Shown: positions 9,696 through 22,300 of the stretch, piece by piece | Layout of the letters: each line of letters starts with the position of its first letter | Numbering within the stretch: the stretch's first letter is position 1 | Assembly: GCF_000003855.2 (NCBI RefSeq) | Contig: NW_003101676.1 | Location: forward strand, 515,531-579,530 | Length of the DNA: 64,000 nucleotides | From: Blastomyces gilchristii SLH14081 | Taxonomy: Eukaryota > Ascomycota > Eurotiomycetes > Onygenales > Ajellomycetaceae | Direction of reading: 5' to 3' | Notes under the pieces: model-generated | The model's database searches: none | What the model was told of the DNA's origin: nothing | The model's input: the letters and a program-made list of their open reading frames with translations, nothing else | Translations under genes and position numbers: made by a program

Positions 9696-12600
9696 TTATA
9701 TCTGATTGATTTCCTCCTCTTCATATTCAGATAATTCTGAATTTAGTCATTTTCTTGTAGCTGCTTGAGTTTCTGATAGAAAGTCTATTAAATATTTAAT
9801 TCCTGTCTCAGTTGAGAATAAGAATCTCATATTTAATTGATTTAGATCATACTTCTCTTTCAATCTGACTCTGAGACTATTGTATAACACACAGTGCATT
9901 ACAATATGCTCAGAATTCTCATTTGCATTGCAGAATGAGTATTCTATTGAGTCAAATCTATCATCAAATCTTTGTATATAAGATTTGAAATAGCCATGTC
10001 CTAGTTTCAGCTGTATTATAGATGAGAATATTTTCTTTTTACATTTAATTGAACAAGATTTCCACTTGGGTTTTATTTCAAATCTTGAATAATGTATACT
10101 CTTCTTTTGTTTCTGCCAGCTTTCATTTCACTTGTCTAAACAAGATTCTTTTATTTTTCTCTTTATAAAAGACCAGGACACAACTTTTTGAATAGATCTG
10201 CTTAATTCTGCACTCTTTTTTGCAGCTGAATCAGCCAATTCATTGTCATGAATATTCATATAAGCAGGAACCCAGTGTAAATAAATTATCAGCTTTGATA
10301 TTCTGCTCTTTTGAATTTTCAAAACAGAGTTTAAGATCAGTTCAAGATTCATTTGATCATTATAAATCTGATTATTTCTAAGTCTTTTTAAAGCAGCTTG
10401 ACTATCAGAGAATATTCATGTCTCTTTCAAACTATTTCCTCTTTTATGAGATTTTATTTCTATGAGTTTGAAAGCTTTCAATATTGCAAATAGTTCAGCA
10501 TCAAAGACTTCAGATTCACAGCCTAGATTCCAGAAATCTGAGATAAAATTGATATTATCTTCAGTATAAGCAATGCCTGTACCTAATCTATTCAGATTCT
10601 CATTCTTTGAGTCATCTGAATAAATCAGAATAGAGTTTTTTATATTGATTATAGAAATTCTCTTCAAATGCTGTTCATATTCTTTCTCTTTTGATAGTTC
10701 ACTTATTTATAAGTCTATAAGAGATTCAAGCTTTTCTCTTCAGAGAGATAACTTCTCATCATTCACTTTTTCAACATTTAAAGAAGAAAATTGATTTTTA
10801 ATCAGAGAGCATAGTCTGTAAAGTTGAGAAGGCATTTTCTTTGAAGAATCATTTTCATTTCAATCAAGAAATCTATTTCAATCCAGTTCATTTCCAGAGT
10901 TAATTGATGGAAATGAAGATGAGACTATTTCTCTGATTATATAATTTAAGCTCATCTTTATAACTCTCAGAGCATAGTTCATACAGACCTTTTCAAATCT
11001 AATAGCAGAAGGAGGAATTGAAGCTTCAATTTTCATTACTTTAATAGGAGATGATTTAAATGCTCTCAGAATTCTTCTCAAGGCTCTGTTTTACAGACTT
11101 TGAAAGAGTTCAGTGAAATTCCCTTGATTATTTCATCAAACTTGAACTTCATAATCAGCTACTGATGTAATACAGGCTATATATAACTGTCTCATAGCCT
11201 GGAAGAATAGATCTCTCTCTGTATTTGATAGTCTGATTATATTATTTAATAGCCTTTCTGCCTTGACAGTTCTTTGTTGAATGTGATATTTAAAGTTCAA
11301 CTTGGAGTTTAACCATACTTCTAATCATTTGATATTTACACTGAGTTTAATCTCTCTATTTAAAAGAGATAGAGACAGTTCTTTCTCATTGAATCTAGGA
11401 AAGAAATGAATTAACTCAGTTTTATTCATATCAAATTGAACTTGATTGATATCTGCTCTAACAAAGATTTCCTTTGCAGCTTCTTCAATTACTTTCAAAT
11501 TCTCTTTGATAGTTTTTGAGCTGTAGACTAGACCAATATCATTCATATAACTCAGAGATCTCACTATTCTCATATTTCTATTCTTGAATAGATATACAGT
11601 GTATATTGCAAATAAAATGAGTGAGATTGAAGATTCTTGTGATACTTCTATTTTTATCTCAGTCTTGTCTTGTTTCATTCCATCAAAGAAAAGTTGTATA
11701 ATTCTTTTAGATATAAAACAGTTAACTCATTTTAATAGAGAAAGTGGCAGTTTTAACATCTTCAATGTCTGAATTAGTTTTGACTTTGAAACATAATCAA
11801 ATGCTTCTTTTATATCAATAAAAACTGCAGTTGAGACCAGATCTTCATGCTTTGCTATTTGAATATCATGAATAACTGAGAGAACAGTGTCAATTGCAGA
11901 ACACTGTTTTCTACTTCTCATTTGTTCACTGAATAAAAGAGAATTACTGACAGAGCTTATAAAAGATAGTTAAGTAGCTATTATCTTTTCTAAAACCTTT
12001 TCTAGACAGTTCAATAGAGATATTACTCTATATAACTTAGAAATTGAAGTTTTTCTATTAGACTTTGCAAGAATCACTCCAGTGGCTTCTCTCCAGCATT
12101 CAGAATGATATTCATTTTTTAAGAGATTGAAAAAGAGCTCAAAATATTCATTCTTTAAGTAGGAGTATGTATTTTGAATAATCAAGTGATTAATTGAATC
12201 AGGCCCTGCAGCAGTCTTAACTGAACTTGAGAAAATAGCTGACTCTAATTCATCTTGAGTAAGATCAGGCCATTCTCAGTCATTTTCATCAATATAGTTA
12301 AGAAGTGATATATTCTCTTCCTCTGAATCTGAATCTGATGAGTATTGAAAGAGAGTTCTTATAAAAGCTTGACATTTTTCCTTAAAAGAGTTTGCTGTAT
12401 ATGATTCATTCTGAAACTCATATTCTAAGATTGAAAGTTTTGCTACACTTCTTGTTTTAGTATAGTTAAAAGCTTTAAAACCTTTCTTTTCTTGTGCTTC
12501 TTTAAGAAATTTATTCCAGCAGTCTGTTTTAGCTTTTTTAATATCTGAAAAATATTCATTTCTGACAGCTTTGAACTCTTCATTAGATATTACATCATTC

Positions 12601-13646
12601 TTTCAATCTCTTCTAGCAGTAGCTAATTCTTTTCTTTTAGATGAGATATTCTCATTTCATCAAGGTTTTGAATACTCAGAAGATTTTCTCTTTGAAATAT
12701 TATCTCTAACACTTGTTAGAATAATAGATGTAATAAGCTTCACTCTATTCTCAAGCATTTCATTTCAGATATCTTGACCAGAATTTCAATATAGCTTATT
12801 CTGTCTTTCAGATTTTAACAGTTTTATACTTTCTTCAACTGCTTTTTAATCAGCTTTTTCAAAGTTAAACTGATTAGAGAGAAGAGGATTTTCACTCATT
12901 TGTTTTTCACTCAGTTCAATCTCAAATTGAATAATCTCATAACCTGATTCTGATGTCTCATTTGAATTAATAAACCAGTTTACAAGTCTTCTTTTCATTA
13001 GATTTTGTGATATGAAGATTAGATCTATAATAGATTTCTGTTTCATATCTTTTCTAAAGAATGTTTGTTGATCAGACTTATTAACCAAATCTATTGAATA
13101 CTCAAAGGTTCATTCAACTAGATTATCAGCTCTCACTGCTCTCTTGCATTCTGAATTTCATCAGAGATGATATGTATTGAAATCTCCTGCAATTATAGAG
13201 TTTCTTGATGAAGTTATATTCAGAAATTCTCTATCAATTGTCCAGATATTATTATTTTTCTTCAATGACTTTTCATTATAGATATTTATAAGCTGTATAG
13301 TATCAAACTCATTTTCTTTATCTATAATATCACTCACCAGAATATCAGAGTCAGACATGATATCAAATCTTAGATTAAATTGATATCTTGATCTCTTTCT
13401 TTCATAGATCACTACTCTTGACTTTATCTCAGACTTTTGAGGTAAAAAGCAGTAATAGCTTGAATGAGAAATGACATATTTTTGCTCAGCATCAAAATTC
13501 GGCTCCTGAAGTAGTATAAAATCAACTTTTTATTTAAATATAATTTGAAGACAAGAATAAATGTAATTTGAGTTTCTATTCACATTATTTTGAATAAATG
13601 TGATTTTTGAAGAGTTTTTAAACTTTTTTTGTTGTTTTTGTTGCAT
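9696..13646 (-). pseudogene. LINE A ORF2: endonuclease / reverse transcriptase / RNase H
   Basis: About 1317 codons from an ATG at 13646 (MQQKQQKKFKNS) to TAA at 9696, interrupted by TGA stops at Trp sites. N-terminal APE-type endonuclease with IIAGDFNTYH near 13180-13200. Reverse transcriptase with FIDIKEAFD (11800-11830), QESSISLILF (mutated QGSPISPILF, near 11630) and YMNDIGLV (mutated YxDD, near 11545). The RNase H domain at about 10670-10230 shows LIYSDDSKNE, FDAELFAILKA, SDSQAAL and HWVPAYMNIHDNELAD. The product would nick target DNA and copy element RNA onto it. Motif damage (G to E/S, D to N) and many stops make it inactive. Confidence 0.9.
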
Positions 13647-13675
13647 ATTTATACTAAAAGAGAGAAGAGTAGAAT

Positions 13676-15280
13676 CTAATCACTATCATCAGATAGTAGA
13701 TTATAACTATTCTTAAAAGTAGGAATCTCAACTGCTTGCATTATATCTAGTTTATCATCAGAGTCATTTCTCAATTCTCTAATCTTAACAGAAGTTTGAG
13801 GATTCAAATTCTGTTTACATTTAGCTGGAGAATTAGAGTTTGAAGATTTAGATAGTTGAGAGTTTCTTCTTTTTAAGCTTGCAGTTGTAAGTCTACTGGC
13901 TTGACTCTTCTCTTCAGTTCTAGATTGACTTTGAGCTTCATCTTTTCTCCAGTTCTTTTGAGTTCTAGAAGTAAATATACATTCTTTTGAGCTAGATGCA
14001 TGTTTTTCTTTGCAATTAGAGCACTTAAGCAGAGTATATTGACAAATTTCATCTCTTTTTAAACATGTTTCACATTTATACTCACTAGTTTTATGATCTC
14101 TGACACAGAATGCACATTTTGAGTCTCTAAAACATGAGATTGCAAAGTGTCTATATCTTTGACAGTTTGAACACTGTGTTTGAGCTTTGAGATTCATTCT
14201 TAAGTCTTTGTATTCATGAACTCTCATTTTCAAACCTGCTACTCTTACTTCAGAGATCTTTGACTGTTCAAGTGTTTTTATATATACTAGAACAGAGACA
14301 TTTCTTCTGCTTTGTCTGAACTCAATTGAATTTAGTTATACAGGCTTCTTTCTCAGTTGAATAGAGTTGTATTCTTTCAATTCATTTTTGAGAAGTAGCA
14401 TTTCTTCTTCACAGTCAAAAATTTCAACTGAAATATCATGAAGAATGAATTTATTCTACTTTTCATCTCTTTCAGATAGAATTGTTGTGTTTAACAAAGA
14501 TTCTACTGCTGACTTTCAGAGATTCTCATTCTGAATAAGGAATTCAGCACTGAATTCAGGCATTGTAGTCAGAATGATGAAGTTTTCAAAGAATGATAGC
14601 TCAATTGAAGCTATAACTAGTTTTTGAACTTCAATATCAGTCATTAACTGAGAAAAGAACTGCTGATTAATTTCATTTCTGATTCTGAAAATGAGATTTG
14701 AGTTTAGCTTGTTTCTTTGCAGAATGTCCTGGTTTGAGACTTTGAGAATAAGTCTTCTATTTCTGGAGATTTGAAAGTTTTTCTCTTTTTACATTTTCTT
14801 TTTCACTTTTCTATGAATAGGGGCATGAGCAGTATTCTTCTCAGTTTTCTCAGGATTTTGAGCAGGTTTTGAGACAGCAGGTTTAGAGACAGCAGATTCA
14901 GCTGCTTGAGCATATGTTTTCTTCTGATTCAAAGAAGAAGAAGAAGTAGGAAAAAAGAATGAAGAAGAGCAAGATAAAGAGTCAGTGATTATACTAGGAA
15001 TTTTCAATGTTTTTTGAACTGTGTTTGAGATTTCAAGTTTGAACTTGATCATCTTCTGTAGTTGTCTAGCCTGAGCATGAAGAATTAACAGAACTTCTTC
15101 ATTCATCTCACTCAGACACTGCTTTTCAAGAATCTTGCTTACTTTTTCAAGTTCCTGTATTTCAAGAACTTATTGTTTCTCTATTTCTTCTTTCTTTCTT
15201 CTCTTCAGAATTTCAATCTCAGAAATAGCATTTGAGAAAGCATCTTTTTCCACATCAACTGAGTGTATTTTTGAACTCAT
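13676..15280 (-). pseudogene. LINE A ORF1: nucleic-acid-binding Gag-like protein
   Basis: Frame from ATG 15280 (MSSKIHSVDVEKDAF) to TAG at 13676, about 534 codons with several RIP-type stops. The N-terminus is helical and charged. The middle is Ser-rich, followed by a repeated AVSKPAVSKPAQ box. Three CCHC-type knuckles lie near 14175-14000: CSNCQRYRHFAISC, CAFCVRDH....C and CSNCKEKH....EC. The C-terminal tail is basic and Ser-rich. ORF1 proteins of this type coat LINE RNA. The open 13676-14233 part shows the knuckle region escaped most damage. Its stop is 30 bp from the ORF2 start. Confidence 0.88.
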
Positions 15281-16330
15281 TGTTTTCACTCAATGAAAAG
15301 TTGGTCAGACTGTTTCAATTGAGATATTTCTAAGTCTGTTTTCAATTGAAAAGTTGGTCAGACTGTTTCAAAAGAAGAATAAAAGCCTTTTGTGTATAAA
15401 ACACCTGATTTTTTTCACACTAGTTCAGTAACTAGGTTAGATTTTTGAAGAGAATCTAATAAACTAAAATTGATTTTTGAGATAAATCAATAAAATCTTT
15501 ACAATCTCTTTCTTGAGATACAGTGAGGAAAAGTATGATATCAATTGATAATAAATCAGATGATATGACAGTTTTTGAGAGAAAAACTGATAAAAAATAA
15601 ATCAATTTTTTGCAGAGAAATTGATTAAAACTATTCAATTTTATTCTAAATTATTCAATTCTTCTCACACAACAAGTGTGCAACTCAAATCAGTTAATAA
15701 AGAGTGTAAAAAAGAATTAAGTATTAATGAAAGCTCTTCAGCCACTGAAAAAGTAATTCTTACTTAAAAGAATATGAAATTATGACAGAAAACAGCTCTG
15801 TTTTTAATTCTTTGTAAGAATATTGTGTAAAACCCAGAGAAAAACACCTTACTTTTTCAAGAGAAGTAAAAAACTATTTCTAAGATCTTTTTTTTTTATG
15901 CATTGACTGCTGCAGAAGAATGAGATAGAAACTGCTAAGATATGCACTACTGTATACTCTCTATCAAGACTTTCCCTCTTCAGAGTCTTGATATTATAGA
16001 GAATATAAGTCTGTTTCTATATAATAATATAAATATTGCCAGCGGGATGTAGAGGAACTGGTTATTTATATCTCAAAATAGAAGACTTTGTCAATGATTA
16101 TATCAATATAGAGTTAATTCTCAAATTCAATAGAAACCTAGTGTTGCTGTTCTCAATCTCTTGCAGAATCTATTGAATATTGAGATATTAAAACTAGATT
16201 TAATATATCTCACTGTGCAGGGATCAAAGGCTCAGTCAGACCTTGAAATATACTGATTTTATAGTTGTTGATGTGCTGTTGACTCATTGTCTGTTGATTA
16301 TGTGCTTGATATTATCACTGAGGTATCGTT
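15281..16330 (-). other. LINE A 5' UTR, mutated inner part
   Basis: Non-coding leader of LINE A, AT-rich and mutated. It contains two short direct repeats of an AAAAGTTGGTCAGACTGTTTCAA box at 15296-15370 and a T-run at 15890. The same leader is seen in LINE C at 51430-52400. No gene seen. Confidence 0.7.
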
Positions 16331-16770
16331 TTGTATTTTTCTGCCGGGGATGGGCCAGATTGGGAAGGGCGGTACGAGGGTGGGACTTGGCGTTGGTGTT
16401 TTGGAACATCAAAGATGGACAGGGTTTTCGCAGAGGTCGCTCCTCAGATATCTCCACAACTACAGATCAGGGATCTTCCAAAATTGAGAAGATTGGTGCA
16501 TGCGGCTAGGTCTCTTCACCTTACAATTTGTATGGCAATTTGGCCCGGGGTTGTGGTGTGGTAGGGGAGAATGGGGGATAATCCCACGCAGGAGTTCCGA
16601 ACGACGTCTGGTTCACATTTGGCTGGATAACTCCACCACCACACGGGGTATGCGGTCGGCGATGGGGTCAAAATGCTCGTATGATCGAGGGCTTTTCGAT
16701 GGATCTATCGGCGGGTTCTTATTCGAAAAATCGAGCGAGTTCGTGGTGGAGCGGTTGTGAGTGTCAAACA
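16331..16770 (-). promoter_or_regulatory. GC-rich, unmutated 5' end of LINE A (likely internal promoter)
   Basis: About 440 bp with ordinary GC content and intact CC, GG and CG dinucleotides, in sharp contrast to both sides. Nearly identical in inverted orientation to 50772-51190 at the 5' end of LINE C. LINEs transcribe from promoters inside their 5' UTR, so this is a reasonable site. The short open frames here (for example 16243-16509 and 16500-16760) overlap each other and resemble no known protein. Confidence 0.6.
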
Positions 16771-17265
16771 CAGTCATACTTATGTGATCATGTCATACAT
16801 TCTAGCTTCATGCGGATTAGCGCGCCACTAGTTTTCACAATCATGTGATCTATCTCTGATTCAGCTAGTATCTTATATACATTCTTATCAAGAAACTTTC
16901 ACTATATTACATCACTCATTCACTAACTTTTTTCATTCTTCAATTATCTTCTTCATTATCATTATTATGAACATTATCATCTCATTCAAGATTTCTGTCT
17001 CTTCTCTCATTCAACATCTATCTGTTATTCATCTATCATATTGTACACATTTCTGATGATGACTCTCTGTTCTCATAACAAGTGTTCTCATAGTGCTCAT
17101 ACTGAGCAGTTTGTCACCAGTAAGTGTAATATATTGTGAAATGTGATCAGGACTTGTTTATCTTCTAATGATCATCAGAACATACTATTATAAATAGTAC
17201 ATCTTCTTCACCTTCTTATACACTCTCAATCTTCTTTTTCTAGCAGGCATCTTATTATGTTTTAC

Positions 17266-18780
17266 ATGAATACAGATGCTGATATTTTGTTTTAATTCAT
17301 ATAGAATCTTTTTATGTTGACAGATCTTCATTCACTAATGATAGTAAACTCAATGTTGAATTATTGATCAAGAACTTGAAGAATGTAATAATGAAGAAAT
17401 TATCTGTATTATATATGATCAGATCTTCTGTGTCTCTCTCTGCTTCTTCTGTTACTTCTTTCTCTGCTGCTCTCTTCACTGTTTCTTTCTCTGCTACTTT
17501 CTCTCAATCTTCTCCACTTGTCTCTGTGTCTGATTCTCTCACTCTCACTATCTCTGTTTCTGTGACTCTCACTCTCACTACTTCTGCTTCTGCTGCTGTC
17601 TTCATTACTAGCTCTCCCTGTTTTAAGAAGATGTTGTGTAGGCTCAGTGAATCATGTTTCTCAGCATATACACTCTCACTCTTCTTATCAACCTCTAGAA
17701 TAATTTATTGTATAAAGATGATGTATGATACAACTATCTGAAGCTTGATCACAAACACTGATTATTTCATTCATTTTAAATATTTATAATAAAGCAATTA
17801 TTCATTTATATCAGAGAATCACTTCTCTCTTCAACAGTGTCAAGATTATAAGTCTTTTTCTTTTACATCTTTTCTTTCTGATGCTGATTTTTCTGTTCTT
17901 AGAAAAAATTGTTATGAGTTTTATTATACACAAAGTCATAATATTCACAGATATTAAGAAACTTTTTATAACTGTAAAGTTCAATATCACAGAGATATTC
18001 ACTCTGATGAATTTCTTCAGAATAATAGATCTGTATCAGTCTATTCTCTAATATCTATCATCTGACTTCATGATACAGGCAAAAGATATTCATGTTTTCA
18101 GAAACAGAAACATGAATATTATACTCTTTTACACTCACAGATGTGAGACTTGTACATCTTGTCTGAGATGTTATTATGAGAATAAGTTATTCACACACTG
18201 TGTTCTGCTTTCTGTATTTCTTCATATCTCTCTCTCTCTTTCTGAGAAGCCTTGTGTATATTGTAATTATATGTACAACTCTAAGATCAGCAGTTATTCA
18301 TTCAGTAACTATTCTTATCTCTGATTTTGCAGTTTTCATACACTAATAATAATTCTTAGTTGCTTCAGTGTCAGAGATCATTCTAATCAAAGATAATAAC
18401 ACTGCTGAGACTACTCTCTTTCACTCTTAAGCTTCTCTTATCACTTTCTCTTTCTCTTCTGTGAGAAAGATTGTGCACACATCAGATTATAAGTATTCAG
18501 TCTCAGATGACTTTCACTGTCATTCATTCAGTTCTATATCTTCTTCTTCTTTCATTTCTTCTGTCTTCACTCTCTCTGCTCTGACTTCTGATTCTGCAGA
18601 TCTCACACTCTTCTTCAATTTTTCTATGTGTATGTGTACACATTTCTATATTGGCATTTCAGTCAATCTTGTGATAAATAACATTAATATTGTACACAGA
18701 GTAGTAGAGAAATCAGAGACATGCACAGTGTTATTGTGAGAGCAGCTTACAGTTCTTGAATTTCTTACAGATCTCAAGTT
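17266..18780 (+). pseudogene. antisense Cys-rich gene of G2, copy 2 (best preserved)
   Basis: Runs opposite to G2 gag-pol. 17364-17741 is open for 125 codons: LKNVIMKKLSVLY, a Ser/Thr-rich stretch, then FKKMLCRL. The same frame continues past a TGA at 17741 as SFISENHFSLQQCQDYKSF and on to about 18060 with only two more RIP-type stops. A CTGAC branch-like box and ATACAG at 18062-18078 resemble a fungal intron 3' end. They precede the frame 18070-18324 with the Cys module (RCETCTSCLRCYYENKLFTHC, then CVYCNYMYNSKISS). 18461-18739 gives the C-terminal part (HFYIGISVNL, VHRVVEKSET). A possible upstream intron starts GTAAGTG at 17122. Function unknown; the exact exon structure is uncertain. Confidence 0.6.
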
Positions 18781-19329
18781 TTGAGATTTCCATTATTTTT
18801 GACATTTTTTGAATGACATGATGTTGAAAATAGTTTAAATGTGTGATGTATGAAAATGAATGAGATATGTATGATAATATTTATCTTTTACAGCTGAATC
18901 TTACAGTAGATAATCAATTCATTATCTCTTTTCTTTTCTTACACTTTTTCTTTGTCTGCTAGTCACTACTCTTACATAATCTCTATATGATACAGTGTTC
19001 AGTGACTAGGTTCAGCAGCTTTCATCTTATGATTCTATCTCATATATTATACTGTCTCTCTTCACTCACTCAGATTACTATAGTGAATGACTTATCAAAA
19101 CTAATCTCATCTGACCTCTGAGTATCTTCAGAGATTGAGATGACTTGATTTCATGCATTCACAGATGTTTCAGATAGTTTATTCTCTGTGATCTCTGCAA
19201 TTGAACTGATGTAAACAGTTAAATTCAACTCTGAATCTCTTTTTCTGCTACAATCTGACTCATGTATAAGTCTGCTACTTTGAGATGACTCTCTGTCATA
19301 TTATACTTACTGTCTGCAGTGTATTATTA

Positions 19330-22300
19330 TACAATTAGCTATAGTCTCATTACTTATTGAAGTATAATATTCATCTGATTTCTTCATTACTTTTCATTCT
19401 TTTCTTATAATCATGAAAAGATCAGAATAAGTGATATTATCTGATTTATAAATATCTATGATTTCTCTTACTTCATAAGACTTTTTAATTATAAGTCTCT
19501 TCTTTTTCAACACTGATGATAGTGCTGTGAATAATTATAATTCACTCAAGTCTTACATCTTTGCTTTCACAAGTTATGAATTATTTATTAAGTTGTATAA
19601 GACTCATCCCTCTGATTCTTTCAATGCATATATTCTCAGAAAATGTGATTTGAGTATTTTATATAACTCAAACCATCTAGATTGAAACTTCTCAGAACTC
19701 TCATTGTATACAAGAACTCACATTCTTATCTTGAGACTCAATTTCTTAACTAGTGAGTCTCATATTCTTTTTGATTGAATTGCTCAGTTCAGAAGTAACT
19801 CATTAGCTTTTACATGTGCATGACTGATCTCTTTCAATCTTGATTCTGTGTCTGTAACTGTTACATTCATAACTGCTGTTCTCTCTCTTCTCTCTTTCAA
19901 AACATTGTTCAGAATGTATGAATGCAATTCATACAAGAGATAGAATGATGAACACTTGAAGACTGCATACTATTAAATCTGTGTGATCAATAGCATCTGT
20001 CTGAGATATTCATTTCATAGTCTTGTAGACTTACTCACTAGATATTTTATCAGTATATTGTTCAAGATTTCATTCAAGCATTTCATCTTCCTGTTCATTC
20101 ATGAATAATATAGTATTATTCTACAATATCTTGTCTGTAACTGGCTTATGAAATGCCTCACTACTTCTTCTATGAGATTCACATCATTATCAGTTAGAAT
20201 CTCATGCAGTATTTCATAGTTGACATAGATCTCATTATATAGAAAATTCATCATCATCTTCTCTATCATCTCTGAAACTGCTTTCACAACTGATCAGCTA
20301 GTAGTATAATCAATAACAGTGATTATTCATCAATTTTCATTTGATATTCACAGTAATATGTCTATGAGATTCATCTCTCATTATTTGAATGATTATATTA
20401 TACACTTTATCTGATATTGCACTTTCTTATATTCTAACTCTTTCTTAGATTCTTTCACAATCTGATAATTCAGGCACTCATGAGTGTATGTCTGAATGTT
20501 CTCAGCCATGCTTGATCAGTATACTCTTAGTTTAAGTACACTCATAAGTTCAGAGCTTTCTAAGTGACTGAATTCCTTGTGTATATAAGTCATCAAGTTG
20601 CATCTAAATAAATGTTCTAGATAGAGAGCTTTCACATATTCTAGATCACAGTAAAGCATAACATCATTTTTCAATTTTCTCAGCTTGAAATTCAGAAGCA
20701 TCTCTTCTACTACTCTTATAAAATACTTATCATCTGACATCTTGTCATTCTTCAAGTGAGAGATCATGATATTTACTTATTCTGTTTTCTTATACTCTCT
20801 CAGCATATTTAATACATACTTCTCTTGTATCTGATTCACAGAACTCTCACTCATGAAATCAGGTCTGTGACTGATTGCATCAAATATCACAGTGTCTGAT
20901 TTCTTTCAGTATTTGATATGAAGATTGTACACTTAGAACTCTGAGATTCAATATACTAAGCATTTGAAAGGTTTTATTATTAATTATAGATAGACAAGGC
21001 TTTCATGATTCATAATCACTGTTATTATATGTCTGTTATTGATATATCTATTTCATAACATCAGCACATGTTTAATTGCTAGCAATTTCTTTTTATATAC
21101 TGAGTAATTGAGCTCAGCATCTGATAGTTTCCTATCATCATACACTATTAGATACAGCTTGTCATTCTTATTCATCTGTAGAAGAGCATCTCTGATAGCT
21201 CATTCAGATTCATCTATCTCAATGTAGAAAGATTTATCATAATCTGATTGAATAAGTACTGAGAATGTTATTACATATTCTCTCAGTGTGAGAAAAGCCT
21301 CTTCACATGCAGTATTTCAGATAATTAAATAAAACTTCTTCTTTTACAGATTTGTATTCATTTCTCTTAAGAGATCTGAGAGTGATACAGATATTCATGT
21401 AAATTTCTTAATGAATCTGTGATAATATGAGAACAATTTAAGAAACTGTTATATATGATGTATGTTTCTCAGCTGCGGCTAATTCACTATGATATTCAAT
21501 TTCTTCAGAATGAGATATATACAGTCATCACTCACAACATATTCTACAAACTTCAACTCTTTCATTTCAAACACACACTTTGTTAATTTGATATAGAGCT
21601 TATACTCTGTCAGAGTTGTAAATACTTCATCAAGATACTTCAGATATTCATCATATGAGTTTGAAAAGACTAGAATATTATCAAGATATATGAGATATGA
21701 GATTTCATTCTGTTTATAAAGAATTGTATTCATCATTGTTTAGAAGATAACAGGCACATTTATTAGATTAAATAACATTATCAGGAATTCAAACTTCTCT
21801 CATTGTGTATTAAACACAGTTCACAGAACTGACAGTTCATCTACACAGATCTGTCAGTATTCTGAGAGAAGATTAATCTTTGATAGATATCAGATGTTTT
21901 CAACTGTATTCAACTATTGTTGAATCTATGACAGTGAATATTCATTCTTGATTATAAGCTTGTTAAGTGCTTGATAATCAATACATATTCATCACTTCTC
22001 ACTCACCTTTTTCATGATTAGAACTGAAAAGTCTCACACACTTATTAAGAGTTGTATGAGATTATGTTTTAGAAGATCTATGATCTGATGCTTCTGTTCT
22101 TCAAGATACATTTGTGATGAAGAGTATGTATTCTGATTGACTAATTTCATGTTCTCTGTGTCAATCTCATGTACAAATCCTTATTTCAGTAGCAATTTCA
22201 GTGAAAGATCTGTTTGAAAGATCTTTTTATACTTCTTCAGAAGCTTCTTCATACACTTATTCTCTCATATATTCTTTATCTTGGTTTTCTCTGCTTTCAG

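Larger units (their letters stand above)
9322..16770 (-). mobile_element. LINE A, full-length Tad1-like non-LTR retrotransposon
   Basis: 7449 bp flanked by a 14-bp target duplication CAGTCATACTTATG (9308-9321 and 16771-16784) inside the G2 3' region. The 3' end is a (TTA)n/(TAA)n simple repeat (9322-9341) rather than poly(A). Two ORFs: ORF1 with CCHC knuckles, and ORF2 with endonuclease, reverse transcriptase and RNase H. The RNase H together with the knuckle-bearing ORF1 fits the fungal Tad1/I-type group. 9322-9695 is the 3' UTR. Confidence 0.92.

Noticed and set aside
16243..16760. Overlapping open frames of 66-88 codons in normal-GC sequence, as a possible host gene
   Set aside because: The segment recurs inverted at 50772-51190 at the 5' end of another LINE copy. 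The frames are not maintained and resemble nothing, so it is LINE 5' UTR.
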